Shown in pieces: positions 21,078 to 31,400 of a DNA stretch of 64,000 bases. Made by a program: the position numbers and the translations under genes. Every line of letters begins with the position of its first letter. Position 1 is the first letter of the stretch. The notes beneath the pieces are model-generated. The model did not search any database. It was not told the origin of the DNA and saw nothing but the letters and a program-made list of their open reading frames with translations. The DNA comes from Megaustenia siamemsis (lineage: Eukaryota > Mollusca > Gastropoda > Stylommatophora > Ariophantidae): positions 26,404,890 through 26,468,889 of the forward strand of contig JAVIAB010000049.1 in assembly GCA_032433765.1 (NCBI GenBank), given 5' to 3'.

Positions 21078-21448
21078 TTGATTTTTTTTTCATTCCTTCT
21101 TTGTTTCCTTTCTTCCTTCCTTCCTTCTTCTTTCTTTCTTTCTTTATTTGTTTCTTTCTATCTTTCCTTCCTTCCTTCCTTCCTTCCTTCCTTCCTTCCT
21201 GCCTTCTTTCTTTCTTTCTTTATTTGTTACTTTCTATCTTTCCTTCCTTCCTACCTTCCTTGCTTCTTTCTTTCTTCTTTCTTTCTTTCTTTCTTTCTTT
21301 CTTTCCTTCTTTCTTTCTTTCTTTCTTTCTTTCTTTCCTTCCTTCATTCTTTCTTTCTTTCTTTCTTTTGTTCTTTAATTATTTCTTTCTCTCTATTTTT
21401 TCATTTTTTTTCCATCTTTCATATTTGTATCTTTTTTTCTTTCTTTCT

Positions 21449-21491
<43 letters not shown>

Positions 21492-22078
21492 CATTTTTAT
21501 CTTTCTTTCTTTCTTATTTCTTTCTTTCTATCATTTTTTTCTCTCTCTCTCGTTTGCATTTCTTTCCCTTTATTGTCATTGTTTATTTTCTTTTTTTTCC
21601 TTTCTTACTTACTTTTGTCTTTCTTTCTTTATTTTTTTTTTCTTTCGTTCGTTCTTTTCATTCTTTCTTTACTCTTTGTTTCCTTCTTCCTTTCTTTTTT
21701 CTTTTGTTCTTTCGTTATTTCTTCCTCTTTCTCTTTTTTCTTTCTTTTTTTTCCATCTTTCATATTTTTAGCTGTCTTTTTCTTTCTTCTTTTTTTCTTT
21801 CTTTCTTTCAAATGGTTGTCTTTTTCCTTTCCTTTTCTTTCTTTTTATCATTAACTTTTTTCTCTCTCTCTTTCTTACTTTGTTCTTTTTTTTCCTTTCG
21901 TTCCTTCTTTCTTATTTTTTTCCTTTTTTCTTTCTTACTTACCATTTTCTTTCTTTCTTTCTTTCTTTCTTTTTCTTTCATTCGTTCTTTTATTCATTCT
22001 TTCTTTCTTTTTTCTTTCTTTTTTTCTGGTTTTTCTTTATTTCTTTGTCTTATTTCTTTCATTCTTTCTTTCTTACCC
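21078..22078. repeat. 1-kb polypyrimidine tract (TTTC)n/(TTCC)n
   Basis: Almost uninterrupted T and C for 1 kb. The 429-codon Phe/Leu/Ser frame across it is compositional. It borders the LINE-B copy at 22080. A G-run of about 19 bases at 20949-20967 lies just upstream. Confidence 0.95.
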
Positions 22079-22249
22079 ACGTCCAGGGGAAATATGTTTG
22101 GGGTTTCTTGCTCTTTTGTTAGCCTCTTCTGTTGTTATACCTCCGAATGTTTCTTGTATTCCCTTTATCCACTTTTTTCTTGGTCGGCGTTTTTGTCTGT
22201 TGTACTCGTCTCCTTTGTTGGTAACTCCTTGTACTAGATTTGTTTCTTT

Positions 22250-23309
22250 ATGTATTATCACATGGATGAAGTAGATGTTTTGTTGTTGTTTATGTCCTAT
22301 CACATGGATGAAGTAGATGTTTTGTTGTTGTTTATGTCCTATCACATGGATGAAGTAGATGTTGTGTTGTTCTTTATGTCCTATCACATGGATGAAGTAG
22401 ATGTTTTGTTGTTGTTTATGTCCTATCACATGGATGAAGTAGATGTTTTGTTGTTGTTTATGTTTGATCACATGGATGAAGTAGATGTTTTGTTGTTGTT
22501 TATGTCCTATCACATGGATGAAGTAGATGTTTTGTTGTTGTTTATGTTTGATCACATGGATGAAGTAGATGTTTTGTTGTTGTTTATGTTTGATCACATG
22601 GATGAAGTAGATGTTTTGTTGTTGTTTATGTTTGATCACATGGATGAAGTAGACGTTTTGTTGTTGTTTATGTTTTATCACACGGATGAAGTAGACGTTT
22701 TGTTGTTGTTTATGTTTTATCACATGGATGAAGTAGATGTTTTGTTGTTGTTTATGTCTTATCACATGGATGAAGTAGATGTTTTGTTGTCGTTTATGTC
22801 TTATCACATGGATGAAGTAGATGTTTTGTTGTTGTTTATGTTTGATCACATGGATGAAGTAGACGTTTTGTTGTTGTTTATGTTTTATCACATGGATGAA
22901 GTAGATGTTTTGTTGTTGTTTATGTTTGATCACATGGATGAAGTAGACGTTTTGTTGTTGTTTATGTTTTATCACATGGATGAAGTAGATGTTTTGTTGT
23001 TGTTTATGTCTTATCACATGGATGAAGTAGATGTTTTGTTGTCGTTTATGTCTTATCACATGGATGAAGTAGATGTTTTGTTGTTGTTTATGTTTGATCA
23101 CATGGATGAAGTAGACGTTTTGTTGTTGTTTATGTTTGATCACATGGATGAAGTAGATGTTTTGTTGTTGTTTATGTTTGATCACATGGATGAAGTAGAT
23201 GTTTTGTTGTTGTTTATGTTTGATCACATGGATGAAGTAGATGTTTTGTTGTTGTTTATGTCTTATCACATGGATGAAGTAGATGTTTTGTTGTTGTTTA
23301 TGTTTTCCA
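22250..23309 (-). repeat. 42-bp (14-codon) tandem array, about 25 copies
   Basis: The plus-strand unit is catggatgaagtagatgttt + tgttgttgtttatgtcctatca, 42 bp. Because 42 is 3 x 14, frames stay open on both strands (HMDEVDVLLLFMSY on plus, IKHKQQQNIYFIHV on minus). Variable positions (tcctat, ttgatc, tttatc; gatg/gacg) recur in runs, for instance the blocks 22620-22860 and 22860-23100 resemble each other. Confidence 0.97.
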
Positions 23310-23366
23310 AAGCTGGTTTCGTTCCTAGTCTTGTTCGTAACTTGTCATTTCTGATCTTATATTTCA

Positions 23367-23420
23367 ATCTGTGTGTTGGCTGACACACTTGACATCTGTG
23401 TGTTGGCTGACACACTTGAC
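23367..23420 (-). repeat. 27-bp duplication within LINE-B
   Basis: Two perfect tandem copies of atctgtgtgttggctgacac + acttgac add nine codons each (VKCVSQHTD on the minus strand) in frame. Confidence 0.95.
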
Positions 23421-23599
23421 ATCTGTGGTGGTTAATTCTCTTATAGTTCTTGAGTCTAACGTCCATGTCTGGTTAGCACAACGTTGGGATGAAAGTAGTC
23501 TTATCAGAATTTTTAGTGTGTTGTGCTTTGCAATAAAAGGGAAAAATCGCGAAGAGAACAGTGAAAAAGAAAGGTGGAAGGGATGGGTCAATGATATAG

Positions 23600-24480
23600 A
23601 ACGTCTACTACAGACCAGATATATACCAGATGGTCTACTCCAATCTGTGCTCACAGCTCACCAGACATATACCAGGTGGTCTACTCCAATCTGTGCTCAC
23701 AGCTCACCAGACATATACCAGATGGTCTACTCCAATCTGTGCTCACAGCTCACCAGACATATACCAGATGGTCTACTCCAATCTGTGCTCACAGCTCACC
23801 AGATATATACCAGGTGGTCTACTCCAATCTGTGCTCACAGCTCACCAGACATATACCAGATGGTCTACTCCAATCTGTGCTCACAGCTCACCAGACATAT
23901 ACCAGATGGTCTACTCCAATCTGTGCTCACAGCTCACCAGACATATACCAGGTGGTCTACTCCAATCTGTACTCACAGCTCACCAGACATATACCAGATG
24001 GTCTACTCCAATCTGTGCTCACAGCTCACCAGACATATACCAGGTGGTCTACTCCAATCTGTACTCACAGTTCACCAGATATATACCAGATGGTCTACTC
24101 CAATCTGTACTCACAGCTCACCAGACATATACCAGATGGTCTACTCCAATCTGTACTCACAGTTCACCAGACATATACCAGATGGTCTACTCCAATCTGT
24201 ACTCACAGCTCACCAGATATATACCAGATGATCTACTCCAATCTGTACTCACAGTTCACCAGATATATACCAGATGGGTTACTCCAATCTGTACTCACAG
24301 CTCACCAGACATATACCGGATGGTCTACTCCAATCTGTGCTCACAGCTCACCAGACATACCTGGTGCAAATGAATGTGACTATCGACGTGCTATAACTCT
24401 CATGAGTCACATGACTAAGGTGCTACTAAGAATCGCCAAGCTAAAAGTGAGAAACAAAATCAAATCTTAAATTAGGGATC
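23600..24480 (+). mobile_element. LINE-I fragment (RT N-terminal region) with a 46-bp array inside
   Basis: Left of the array: WVNDIERLLQTRYIPDGLLQ. Right of it: PGANECDYRRAITLMSHMTK and VLLRIAKLKVRNKIKS. The minus-strand copy at 59216-60600 gives the uninterrupted order: ILNDIYNS, YIPDDMLKSISIALPKKSGA, IECDDHRTISLMSHMTEI. This is the region just before the catalytic RT motifs. The array therefore sits between IPDGLLQSVLTA and PGANE. Upstream 23520-23600 may also belong to the element. Confidence 0.82.
23618..24362 (+). repeat. 46-bp tandem array, about 16 copies
   Basis: The unit is accagatggtctactccaat + ctgtgctcacagctcacc + agacatat, 46 bp. In one frame it reads IPDGLLQSVLTAH, which is the LINE-I sequence at this point. 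Variants (agatgg/aggtgg, gtgctc/gtactc, cagctc/cagttc) become commoner toward the right. The three overlapping frames of 247-286 codons are artefacts. Confidence 0.97.
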
Positions 24481-24524
24481 AACGATGAAGGGAACCGGCA
24501 AATAGATGCAGTGCTGCGGTAAAG

Positions 24525-24745
24525 CTGGTGGCAAGGAGCCAGTGGTGGGGTGTAACGTTCAATCTTGCAAGGTTTAGGGACAGCTTTACAAACAATAATG
24601 TACACAACAAAATACTGACGTTTCGGCCTTCATGTGGCTTTCTTCAGAAAACAAGAAGAACAAATGATGAGGTACAGATAAATGCTACTACATCTAGGAT
24701 GAGTGGAACAGGTAAGTTCAGGGGAAGTGGAAAGGGGGATTAAAG
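24525..24745 (-). repeat. Interspersed repeat with hammerhead-like motif, minus strand
   Basis: It matches 57640-57756 in the opposite orientation: 'ggagccagtggtgggg', 'gacagctttacaa', 'atactgacgtttcgg' and 'ttcttcagaa'. On the minus strand CTGAAGA (24647-24641) and GAAAC (24624-24620) flank a hairpin with GCC/GGC pairing. CTGAAGA still fits the CTGANGA consensus. A Penelope-like origin is possible but not shown. Confidence 0.6.
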
Positions 24746-24752
24746 ATGTAAT

Positions 24753-24756
<4 letters not shown>

Positions 24757-24795
<39 letters not shown>
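24757..24795. repeat. (GA)n microsatellite
   Basis: About 19 uninterrupted GA dinucleotides. Confidence 0.98.
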
Positions 24796-24798
<3 letters not shown>

Positions 24799-24799
24799 T

Positions 24800-25229
24800 G
24801 CTACATGTTAGAGGATAGACTAAATGTGGAGTTATGGAAGTATTAGTGTATGGAGAAAAATGAAACTTAGCTTGTAGGTATAATCTAGAAACAATCGGTA
24901 GAAAATTGTCGGTAATGAACGATATAGGTCAGTTGGAGGTGAAAGTACGAACATCGGCATTTACTTCAAAAGATCATTGGTAGGAAAAGTGATGTTTACT
25001 CCAAGGCATTCAACAAGAAATAATGTGAAAAATGAAGATAGTATAAATGTTGACAGCATTAATCTCAATAAAGAACATGTGCGGGTAACAAAGAACAGCT
25101 AGGAGAACTGGAAGTGTAAATGGAATGTTTGAATAGTTAAAGTGTTTTAATAAGGGTGTCTCATATTACTAGACTTATTTCACGTTTACAATAATCTCTC
25201 TCTCCCCCCCCCCCTCTCTCTCTCTCTAT
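24800..25229. other. Spacer; ends in C-run and (TC)n
   Basis: No coding or repeat-family similarity was recognised up to 25190. A compound tctctc, C-run, tctctc tract occupies 25195-25229. Confidence 0.5.
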
Positions 25230-25450
25230 TCACTTCTTTTTGTGCCAGTTCTGGTGTAGAATGAGATAGCAAGTTCTGGTTCTCGCCCATTTAGCGGCTT
25301 AAACCATTTTTAATTGATATTGTTGTGCCTTTTTTATTACGTTGTCTGTCCATCTTACTCTAGGTCTACCTCTTGCTCTGCTCCCTTCTCCACTTTTAAT
25401 ATCTGCTTTGTATGGTAAGGAATCACACAACATTCTTTCTAGATGAATAA
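25230..25450 (-). mobile_element. LINE remnant (C-terminal tail), family unassigned
   Basis: The minus strand reads RMLCDSLPYKADIKSGEGSR, ARGRPRVRWTDNVIKKAQQY, then a stop, then AKWARTRTCYLILHQNW. The 'GRPRVRWTDNV' motif is characteristic of LINE C-terminal tails. Confidence 0.65.
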
Positions 25451-25483
25451 AACCAGTTTATTTGTTGTTTTTCTCTTGGTTAT

Positions 25484-25905
25484 TGGTTTGGTTATGGAAG
25501 GCCTAGGTATCACAGCAAACAAATTAAAATCCATAATTGCTCAACCGCCCGTGCCAGTGGAATCATCCTAATTACTAACTCATCTCCCAAACAAAGAAAG
25601 GTAACTGTAGTCCCCATCGTAGCAGTCTCAGCACACGCCAAAAGACATCAGGCGAAACCGCGCAGAAAGTGAACACAGCCAACTGTTCCCCGTCATACGA
25701 TATCATTATTCATCGTAAACAAGCGGGATATCGAAGCAGGATCAAAACGGATGAGACACATAGCTCACGGTGTGCACAGAGCATTTAACTCAGTAGCTCC
25801 TGCAACAAGCCGGACTTGGAATATGAGGAAACTGCAAGAAAGAACACTTTTCAGACATAGCCTTCAATGGTTCCTGCCGCCTATCCACCATATACCATGG
25901 GAGTT
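25484..25905 (+). repeat. Interspersed repeat (415-bp family), most complete copy
   Basis: It starts 'ggtttggttatggaaggcc' and ends about 'ccgcctatccaccatat'. All blocks of the family are present in order, which makes this the reference copy in the window. It abuts the 3' end of the minus-strand reading frame 25905-26831. Confidence 0.82.
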
Positions 25906-26831
25906 CACGTCCTTCCGAAAATGATGATCGTCGTAGCACTTGATGATGTTAGGCCATCATTGATGACTCCAATTCCAAACATATAGACACACAGTGGTGG
26001 TAAGTTATCATTTCCAATCCAACAGAAGCCACATGACCTGTAGTTAGTAAAACCACAGAGAGAATATGATTTTGTGACCTTCACTGATTCACTCGTAGAT
26101 GTGAATGTGTAGTTTGCACAAGAGGAGAAGTTTTCAACCACAGTGATCCCGTTTAAGGCAATTCTGGGATAGCAAGGCAAGTCTCCTTTATAGCAGCAGA
26201 ACTTGATGTTCTCTGCTCCCTTCTTGTAGCTGCCGCCACACGATTCTGATGTCTCATTAACTTGGACATCATTCAAGAACAATGTCAGATTAACATTCCA
26301 TAGATCTGGCTCTGCTGATGAAGTGCTTGGTGCAACAGTTGTATCAATCGTACTGCAGGCTCCTGGTCTGTGGTCATTAATATCACAGATGGCATATGAT
26401 GCTGTTATATTCAGTATTTCTTTCTGGGGTGTAAATATGTGGCACACACATGGAGAGTGGTTTGTGGTCAAAGTAATCCCATTAAAGGCAATTCTAGGGT
26501 AGCATGGCATAGCTGTTTCAGAACAGCACAATCCTATGATGTTTTCTGTGTTCGCTATAAAGCTGCTGCTGCTACACAATCTTGACCAATTATAGGTGTG
26601 GACATTATTCACTTGCAATGACAAAACTGCGTTGTTTACATCATAAACCTCTTGAAGCGAATCATTTATGGGACTAATAGTACAATTTATTCTTCCATCG
26701 GGTATATCTTCCTTCATTGAGTCCCCCAAAAAAGGTCTTTGGTTAAAAAGCACATATGCTTTTGAGTTAAACACAAAATGAGCCCACTTCATAGATTCAA
26801 AATGATCCTTGCCAATGCCATCCGTTTGCAC
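25905..26831 (-). CDS. Cys-rich protein with two tandem homologous domains (host gene exon or gene fragment), function unknown
   Basis: This is the only long frame not explained by a repeat. About 308 codons are open; the first codon is GTG with an in-frame TAA just upstream and the first ATG is residue 14, so the true 5' end is probably a splice site or is lost. Two homologous blocks of about 90 residues occur. Block 1 is around residues 67-160 (GLCCSETAMPCYPRIAFNGI, then ASYAICDIND). Block 2 is around residues 178-268 (FCCYKGDLPCYPRIALNGI, then KSYSLCGFTN). Conserved Cys residues align, and many Asn-X-Ser/Thr sites (NCT, NWS, NIT, NLT, NET, NFS, NYT) suggest an extracellular, glycosylated protein. 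No signal peptide or membrane segment is visible. The last 15 or so residues (SSSATTIII) may be repeat sequence. I do not recognise the family. Confidence 0.55.
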   Translation of the reverse strand: MQTDGIGKDHFESMKWAHFVFNSKAYVLFNQRPFLGDSMKEDIPDGRINCTISPINDSLQEVYDVNNAVLSLQVNNVHTYNWSRLCSSSSFIANTENIIGLCCSETAMPCYPRIAFNGITLTTNHSPCVCHIFTPQKEILNITASYAICDINDHRPGACSTIDTTVAPSTSSAEPDLWNVNLTLFLNDVQVNETSESCGGSYKKGAENIKFCCYKGDLPCYPRIALNGITVVENFSSCANYTFTSTSESVKVTKSYSLCGFTNYRSCGFCWIGNDNLPPLCVYMFGIGVINDGLTSSSATTIIIFGRT

Positions 26832-26874
26832 AAGTTAGGTCCTCAGCTACCAAGGTCACAAACGTCTGAAACGA

Positions 26875-27030
26875 AGTCATCGAATTAACGACTTTATCTA
26901 CTTTATCAGTTTTTCTATGTAGCTTAGGATTGGCTCAATGCCTACACTTTCTCTTTTAATATCATTTCTGATTCTGTCTTTTCTGGTTAATCCAAGCGCT
27001 TTTCCCAGGCATCTCATCTCTGTGGTTAAA
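26875..27030 (-). mobile_element. LINE-B-like fragment
   Basis: The minus strand reads TTEMRCLGKALGLTRKDRIR, then NDIKRESVGIEPILSYIEKL. This parallels TSTEMKCVRRM...KIRN...LGITPAIIYI of LINE-B at 20070-20200. Only about 50 codons remain. Confidence 0.7.
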
Positions 27031-27051
27031 CAGATGATACTAAGATACATT

Positions 27052-27312
27052 TAAGGATCGTCATCATCAATACCGGTTGGCGTAGGTGATCATGTCCCTC
27101 CACAATCTTCTATCTACAGTGCATCGTATCAGTTCTGTTGTTGACTGTTGTCCATGCCATGATACAAAACTATCCAGTATTTTCTCTCTTTGTCGCCCGC
27201 GATCTCTCTTTACTTTTATTTTGCCAGTTGTAACCAAGTATTCCAACTTTCCTCTTCTCATGAAGTGCCCGAAAAATGTTGATTGCTTCTTACATTAAGG
27301 GTATCCCTGGAA
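27052..27312 (-). mobile_element. LINE-A-related 3' fragment
   Basis: The minus strand reads KKQSTFFGHFMRRGKLEYLV, then RGRQREKILDSFVSW and DRRLWRDMITYANRY. The 3' tail is GAT-rich (atcatcaatacc on plus). It is a diverged relative of LINE-A. Confidence 0.8.
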
Positions 27313-27326
27313 TATCAGTCGATCAT

Positions 27327-27825
27327 GGGAGCCGCGATAGCTCGCTGGTTAGTGAACTGGACTACAAAGGATGAGAGGTCGGGTTCGATCATCATCGATG
27401 GCTTCCGGGTTCACCCAGCCTTAAATAAGTACAAGTTTTTATGGACAAGTAACGCTGCACGGGCGTAATACCGACCACATTACCCCAAAAATCATGTGCC
27501 GAAGGTCTATACAAATTATGGTCACTAACATTCCCTATACGCCACTTGGCGTGACGGGTCACTAACATCATATTCCCTATACGCCACGTGGCGTGACGGG
27601 TCACTAACACAATATTCCCTAGACGCCACGTGGCGTGACGGGTCACTAACACCATATTCCCTATACGCCACTTGGCGTGACGGTCACTAACACAATATTC
27701 CCTAGACGCCACGTGGCGTGACGGGTCACTAATACCATATTCCCTATACGCCACGTGGCGTGACAGGGCACTAATACCATATTTCCTATACGTCACGTGA
27801 CGTGACGGGGCACTTCAATTACTTT
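27327..27825 (+). mobile_element. tRNA-derived SINE with an amplified 3' tail and 14-bp TSD
   Basis: Flanks tatcagtcgatcat (27313-27326) and tatcagtcggtcat (27826-27839) differ at one base. The head 'gggagccgcgatagctcgct' and the B-box region 'tcgggttcgatcatcatc' match the family at 20305-20565, with decay. The body includes 'gcacgggcgtaataccgacc' and 'aaaaatcatgtgccgaagg'. The 3' segment, single in the other copies, is here repeated about 6.5 times. Confidence 0.87.
27530..27810 (+). repeat. 42-bp minisatellite born from the SINE tail
   Basis: The unit is gacgggtcactaacaccata + ttccctatacgccacgtggcgt. The two other SINE copies contain it once, with cgccacttggcg. Several copies here have acgccacgtggcgt, a perfect 14-bp palindrome with a CACGTG centre. 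Confidence 0.93.
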
Positions 27826-27859
27826 TATCAGTCGGTCATTTTTGTTTTTATAAATAACC

Positions 27860-28048
27860 TGAGTTATCTCAATGACTCTTTCATTTCCTTAAAATTACTT
27901 TTTTGTCATTCCTAATCTTTTGTTTATTTCAGTTTTACATTTTGCATCACTGGTTATAGTATGTCCAAGGTAGTTGTAGCTCTGAACTGTCTCCATGTCT
28001 ATTCCATCAACTTTGATATCCACTTTGTATGTTTCGATTATTATCTTT
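27860..28048 (-). mobile_element. LINE-C fragment
   Basis: The minus strand reads TYKVDIKVDGIDMETVQSYN, then YLGHTITSDAKC and TEINK. It parallels 54300-54420 of LINE-C (DIKIE, LETVQNCNYLGHTITSDGKC). Confidence 0.78.
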
Positions 28049-28049
28049 G

Positions 28050-28330
28050 TTCTAAGGACGTTCTTAAAGAAGTCAAATTAGAAAGAAAGTTGATTATAAA
28101 GGTCAAGGAAACAATTAAAATTAGTTGCCCATTTTAAGACAAGGAAAAAGATGGAATATATCGCGACAGCTGGAAAAATTAAGGGTAGAAGTGAAAGAGG
28201 ACGTAAGAAAGAAAAAGGACATAAACGATAAATGAGAGTGGTTTTCTTGGGAATTCAACAACAAAAATAGAAAGCAGTAGAGATAGACATATTGATGAGA
28301 GCCATGATTACATACGTGATTATGAACACC
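28050..28330 (+). mobile_element. LINE-A fragment at the left edge of the 51-bp satellite
   Basis: With shifts the plus strand reads DVLKEVKLERKLI, KMEYIATAGKIKGRSERGRK and MRAMITYV. This is the LINE-A tail (NVLKE, REQLEYIVTTGKI, RDMITYAS). The (GAT)n tail is replaced by 'gattatgaacacctaattg', then the satellite begins. Confidence 0.72.
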
Positions 28331-28483
28331 TAATTGAGAAATAGAAAGTTTCTCTCTAGAAAACCTACCTAACTATATCTATTGTGTCGCTACAGAAAGT
28401 TTCTCTCTAGAAAACCTCCCTAACTATATCTATTGTGTCGCTACAGTAAGTTTCTCTCTAGAAAACCTACCTAACTATATCTA

Positions 28484-31400
28484 TTGTGTCGATACAGTAA
28501 GTTTCTCTCTAGAAACCTACCTAACTATATCTATTGTGTCGATACAGTAAGTTTCTCCCTAGAAAACCTACCTAACTATATCTATTGTGTCGATACAGAA
28601 AGTTTCTCCCTAGAAAACCTACCTAACTATATCTATTGTATCGATACAGAAAGTTTCTCCCTAGAAAACCTACCTAACTATATCTATTGTGTCGCTACAG
28701 AAAGTTTCTCTCTAGAAAACCTACCTAACTATATCTATTGTGTCGCTACAGAAAGTTTCTCTCTAGAAAACCTACCTAAGTATATCTATTGTGTCGGTAT
28801 AGAAAGTTTGTCCCTAGAAAAACTACCTAACTATATCTATTGTGTCGATATAGAAAGTTTGTCCCAGGAAAAACTACCTAACTATATCTATTGTGTCGAT
28901 ATAGAAAGTTTGTCCCTAGAAAACCTACCTAACTATATCTATTGTGTCGCTACAGAAAGTTTCTCTCTAGAAAACCTACCTAACTATATCTATTGTGTCG
29001 CTACAGAAAGTTTCTCTCTAGAAAACCTACCTAACTATATCTATTGTGTCGCTACAGAAAGTTTCTCTCTAGAAAACCTACCTAACTATATCTATTGTGT
29101 CGGTATAGAAAGTTTGTCCCTAGAAAAACTACGTAACTATATCTATTGTGTCGATATAGAAAGTTTGTCCCTAGAAAAACTACCTAACTATATCTATTGT
29201 GTCGATATAGAAAGTTTCTCCCTAGAAAACCTACCTAACTATATCTATTGTGTCGCTACAGAAAGTTTCTCCCTAGAAAACCTACCTAACTATATCTATT
29301 TTATCGATACAGAAAGTTTCTCCCTAGAAAAACTACCTAACTATATCTATTGTGTCGCTACAGAAAGTTTCTCTCTAGAAACCTACCTAACTATATCTAT
29401 TGTATCGATACAGAAAGTTTCTCTCTAGAAAACTACCTAACTATATCTATTGTGTCGATACAGTAAGTTTCTCTCTAGAAAAACTACCTAACTATATCTA
29501 TTGTGTCGCTACAGAAAGTTTCTCTCTAGAAACCTACCTAACTATATCTATTGTGTCGCTACAGAAAGTTTCTCTCTAGAAAAACTACCTAACTATATCT
29601 ATTGTGTCGCTACAGAAAGTTTCTCTCTAGAAACCTACCTAACTATATCTATTGTGTCGCTACAGTAAGTTTCTCTCTAGAAAAACTACCTAACTATATC
29701 TATTGTGTCGCTACAGAAAGTTTCTCTCTAGAGAATCTACCTAACTATATCTATTGTGTCGCTACAGTAAGTTTCTCTCTAGAAAAACTACCTAACTATA
29801 TCTATTGTGTCGCTACAGAAAGTTTCTCCCTAGAAAAACTACCTAACTATATCTATTGTGTCGCTACAGAAAGTTTCTCTCTAGAAAACCTACCTAACTA
29901 TATCTATTGTGTCGCTACAGAAAGTGTCTCTCTAGAAAACCTACCTAACTATATCTATTGTGTCGCTACAGAAAGTTTCTCCATAGAAAACCTACCTAAC
30001 TATATCTATTGTATCGATACAGAAAGTTTCTCCCTAGAAAACCTACCTAACTATATCTATTGTGTCGCTACAGAAAGTTTCTCTCTAGAAAACCTACCTA
30101 ACTATATCTATTGTGTCGCTACAGAAAGTTTCTCCCTAGAAAACTTACCTAACTATATCTATTGTGTCGATATAGAAAGTTTGTCCCTAGAAAAACTACC
30201 TAACTATATCTATTGTGTCGATATAAAAAGTTTGTCCCTAGAAAAACTACCTAACTATATCTATTGTGTCGATATAGAAAGTTTGTCCCTAGAAAACCTA
30301 CCTAACTATATCTATTGTGTCGCTACAGAAAGTTTCTCCCTAGAAAACCTACCTAACTATATCTATTGTATCGATACAGAAAGTTTCTCCCTAGAAAACC
30401 TACCTAACTATATCTATTGTGTCGCTACAGAAAGTTTCTCTCTAGAAAACCTACCTAGCTATATCTATTGTGTCGATACAGAAATTGTCTCCCTAGAAAA
30501 CCTACCTAACTATATCTATTGTATCGATACAGAAAGTTTCTCCCTAGAAAACCTACCTAACTATATCTAATGTATCGATACAGAAAGTGTCTCCCTAGAA
30601 AACCTACCTAACTATATCTATTGTGTCGCTACAGAAAGTTTCTCTCTAGAAACCTACCTAACTATATCTATTGTATCGATACAGAAAGTTTCTCTCTAGA
30701 AAACTACCTAACTATATCTATTGTGTCGATACAGTAAGTTTCTCTCTAGAAAAACTACCTAACTATATCTATTGTGTCGCTACAGAAAGTTTCTCTCTAG
30801 AAACCTACCTAGCTATATCTATTGTGTCGATACAGAAAGTGTCTCCCTAGAAAACCTACCTAACTATATCTATTGTATCGATACAGAAAGTGTCTCCCTA
30901 GAAAACCTACCTAACTATATCTATTGTATCGATACAGAAAGTTTCTCCCTAGAAAACCTACCTAACTATATCTAATGTATCGATACAGAAAGTGTCTCCC
31001 TAGAAAACCTAACTAACTATATCTATTGTATCGATACAGAAAGTGTCTCCCTAGAAAACCTACCTAACTATATCTATCATGTCGCTACAGAAAGTTTCTC
31101 CCTAGAAAACCTACCTAACTATATCTATTGTATCGATACAGAAAGTTTCTCCCTAGAAAACCTACGTCACTATATCTATTGTATCGATACAGAAAGTTTC
31201 TCCCTAGAAAACCTACCTAACTATATCTATTGTGTCGCTACAGAAAGTTGTCCCTAGAAAACCTACCTAACTATATCTATCATGTCGCTACAGAAAGTTT
31301 CTCTCTAGAAAACCTACCTAACTATGTCTATTGTATCGATACAGATAGTTTCTCTCTAGAAAACCTACCTAACTATATCTATCATGTCGCTACAGAAAGT

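Larger units (their letters stand above)
22080..23520 (-). mobile_element. LINE-B fragment with a 42-bp in-frame array
   Basis: Reading the minus strand from 23520: SQRCANQTWTLDSRTIREL, a doubled VKCVSQHTD, KIRNDKLRTRLGTKPALENI, the 14-residue repeats, then KHKETNLVQGVTNKG, RRPRKKWIKGIQETFGGIT and EEANKRARNPKHISPG. These segments match LINE-B at 445-830 and 19490-20825 on both sides of the array. The repeat motif KHKQQQNIYFIHVI corresponds to the IRKQQMKWFGHV region of the intact tail, so the array grew from the element itself. A frame of 398 codons stays open through array and tail. It is unlikely to be a functional gene. Confidence 0.88.

Noticed and set aside
20948..22237. 429-codon frame rich in Phe, Leu and Ser
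   Set aside because: It is a TTTC/TTCC low-complexity tract; composition alone keeps it open.
22250..23383. 377-codon plus-strand frame of HMDEVDVLLLFMSY repeats
   Set aside because: It is antisense to the LINE-B frame and exists only because the 42-bp unit has a length divisible by three.
23371..24470. Overlapping frames of 247-286 codons
   Set aside because: Rotations of the 46-bp array; only the LINE-I residues at the edges have meaning.
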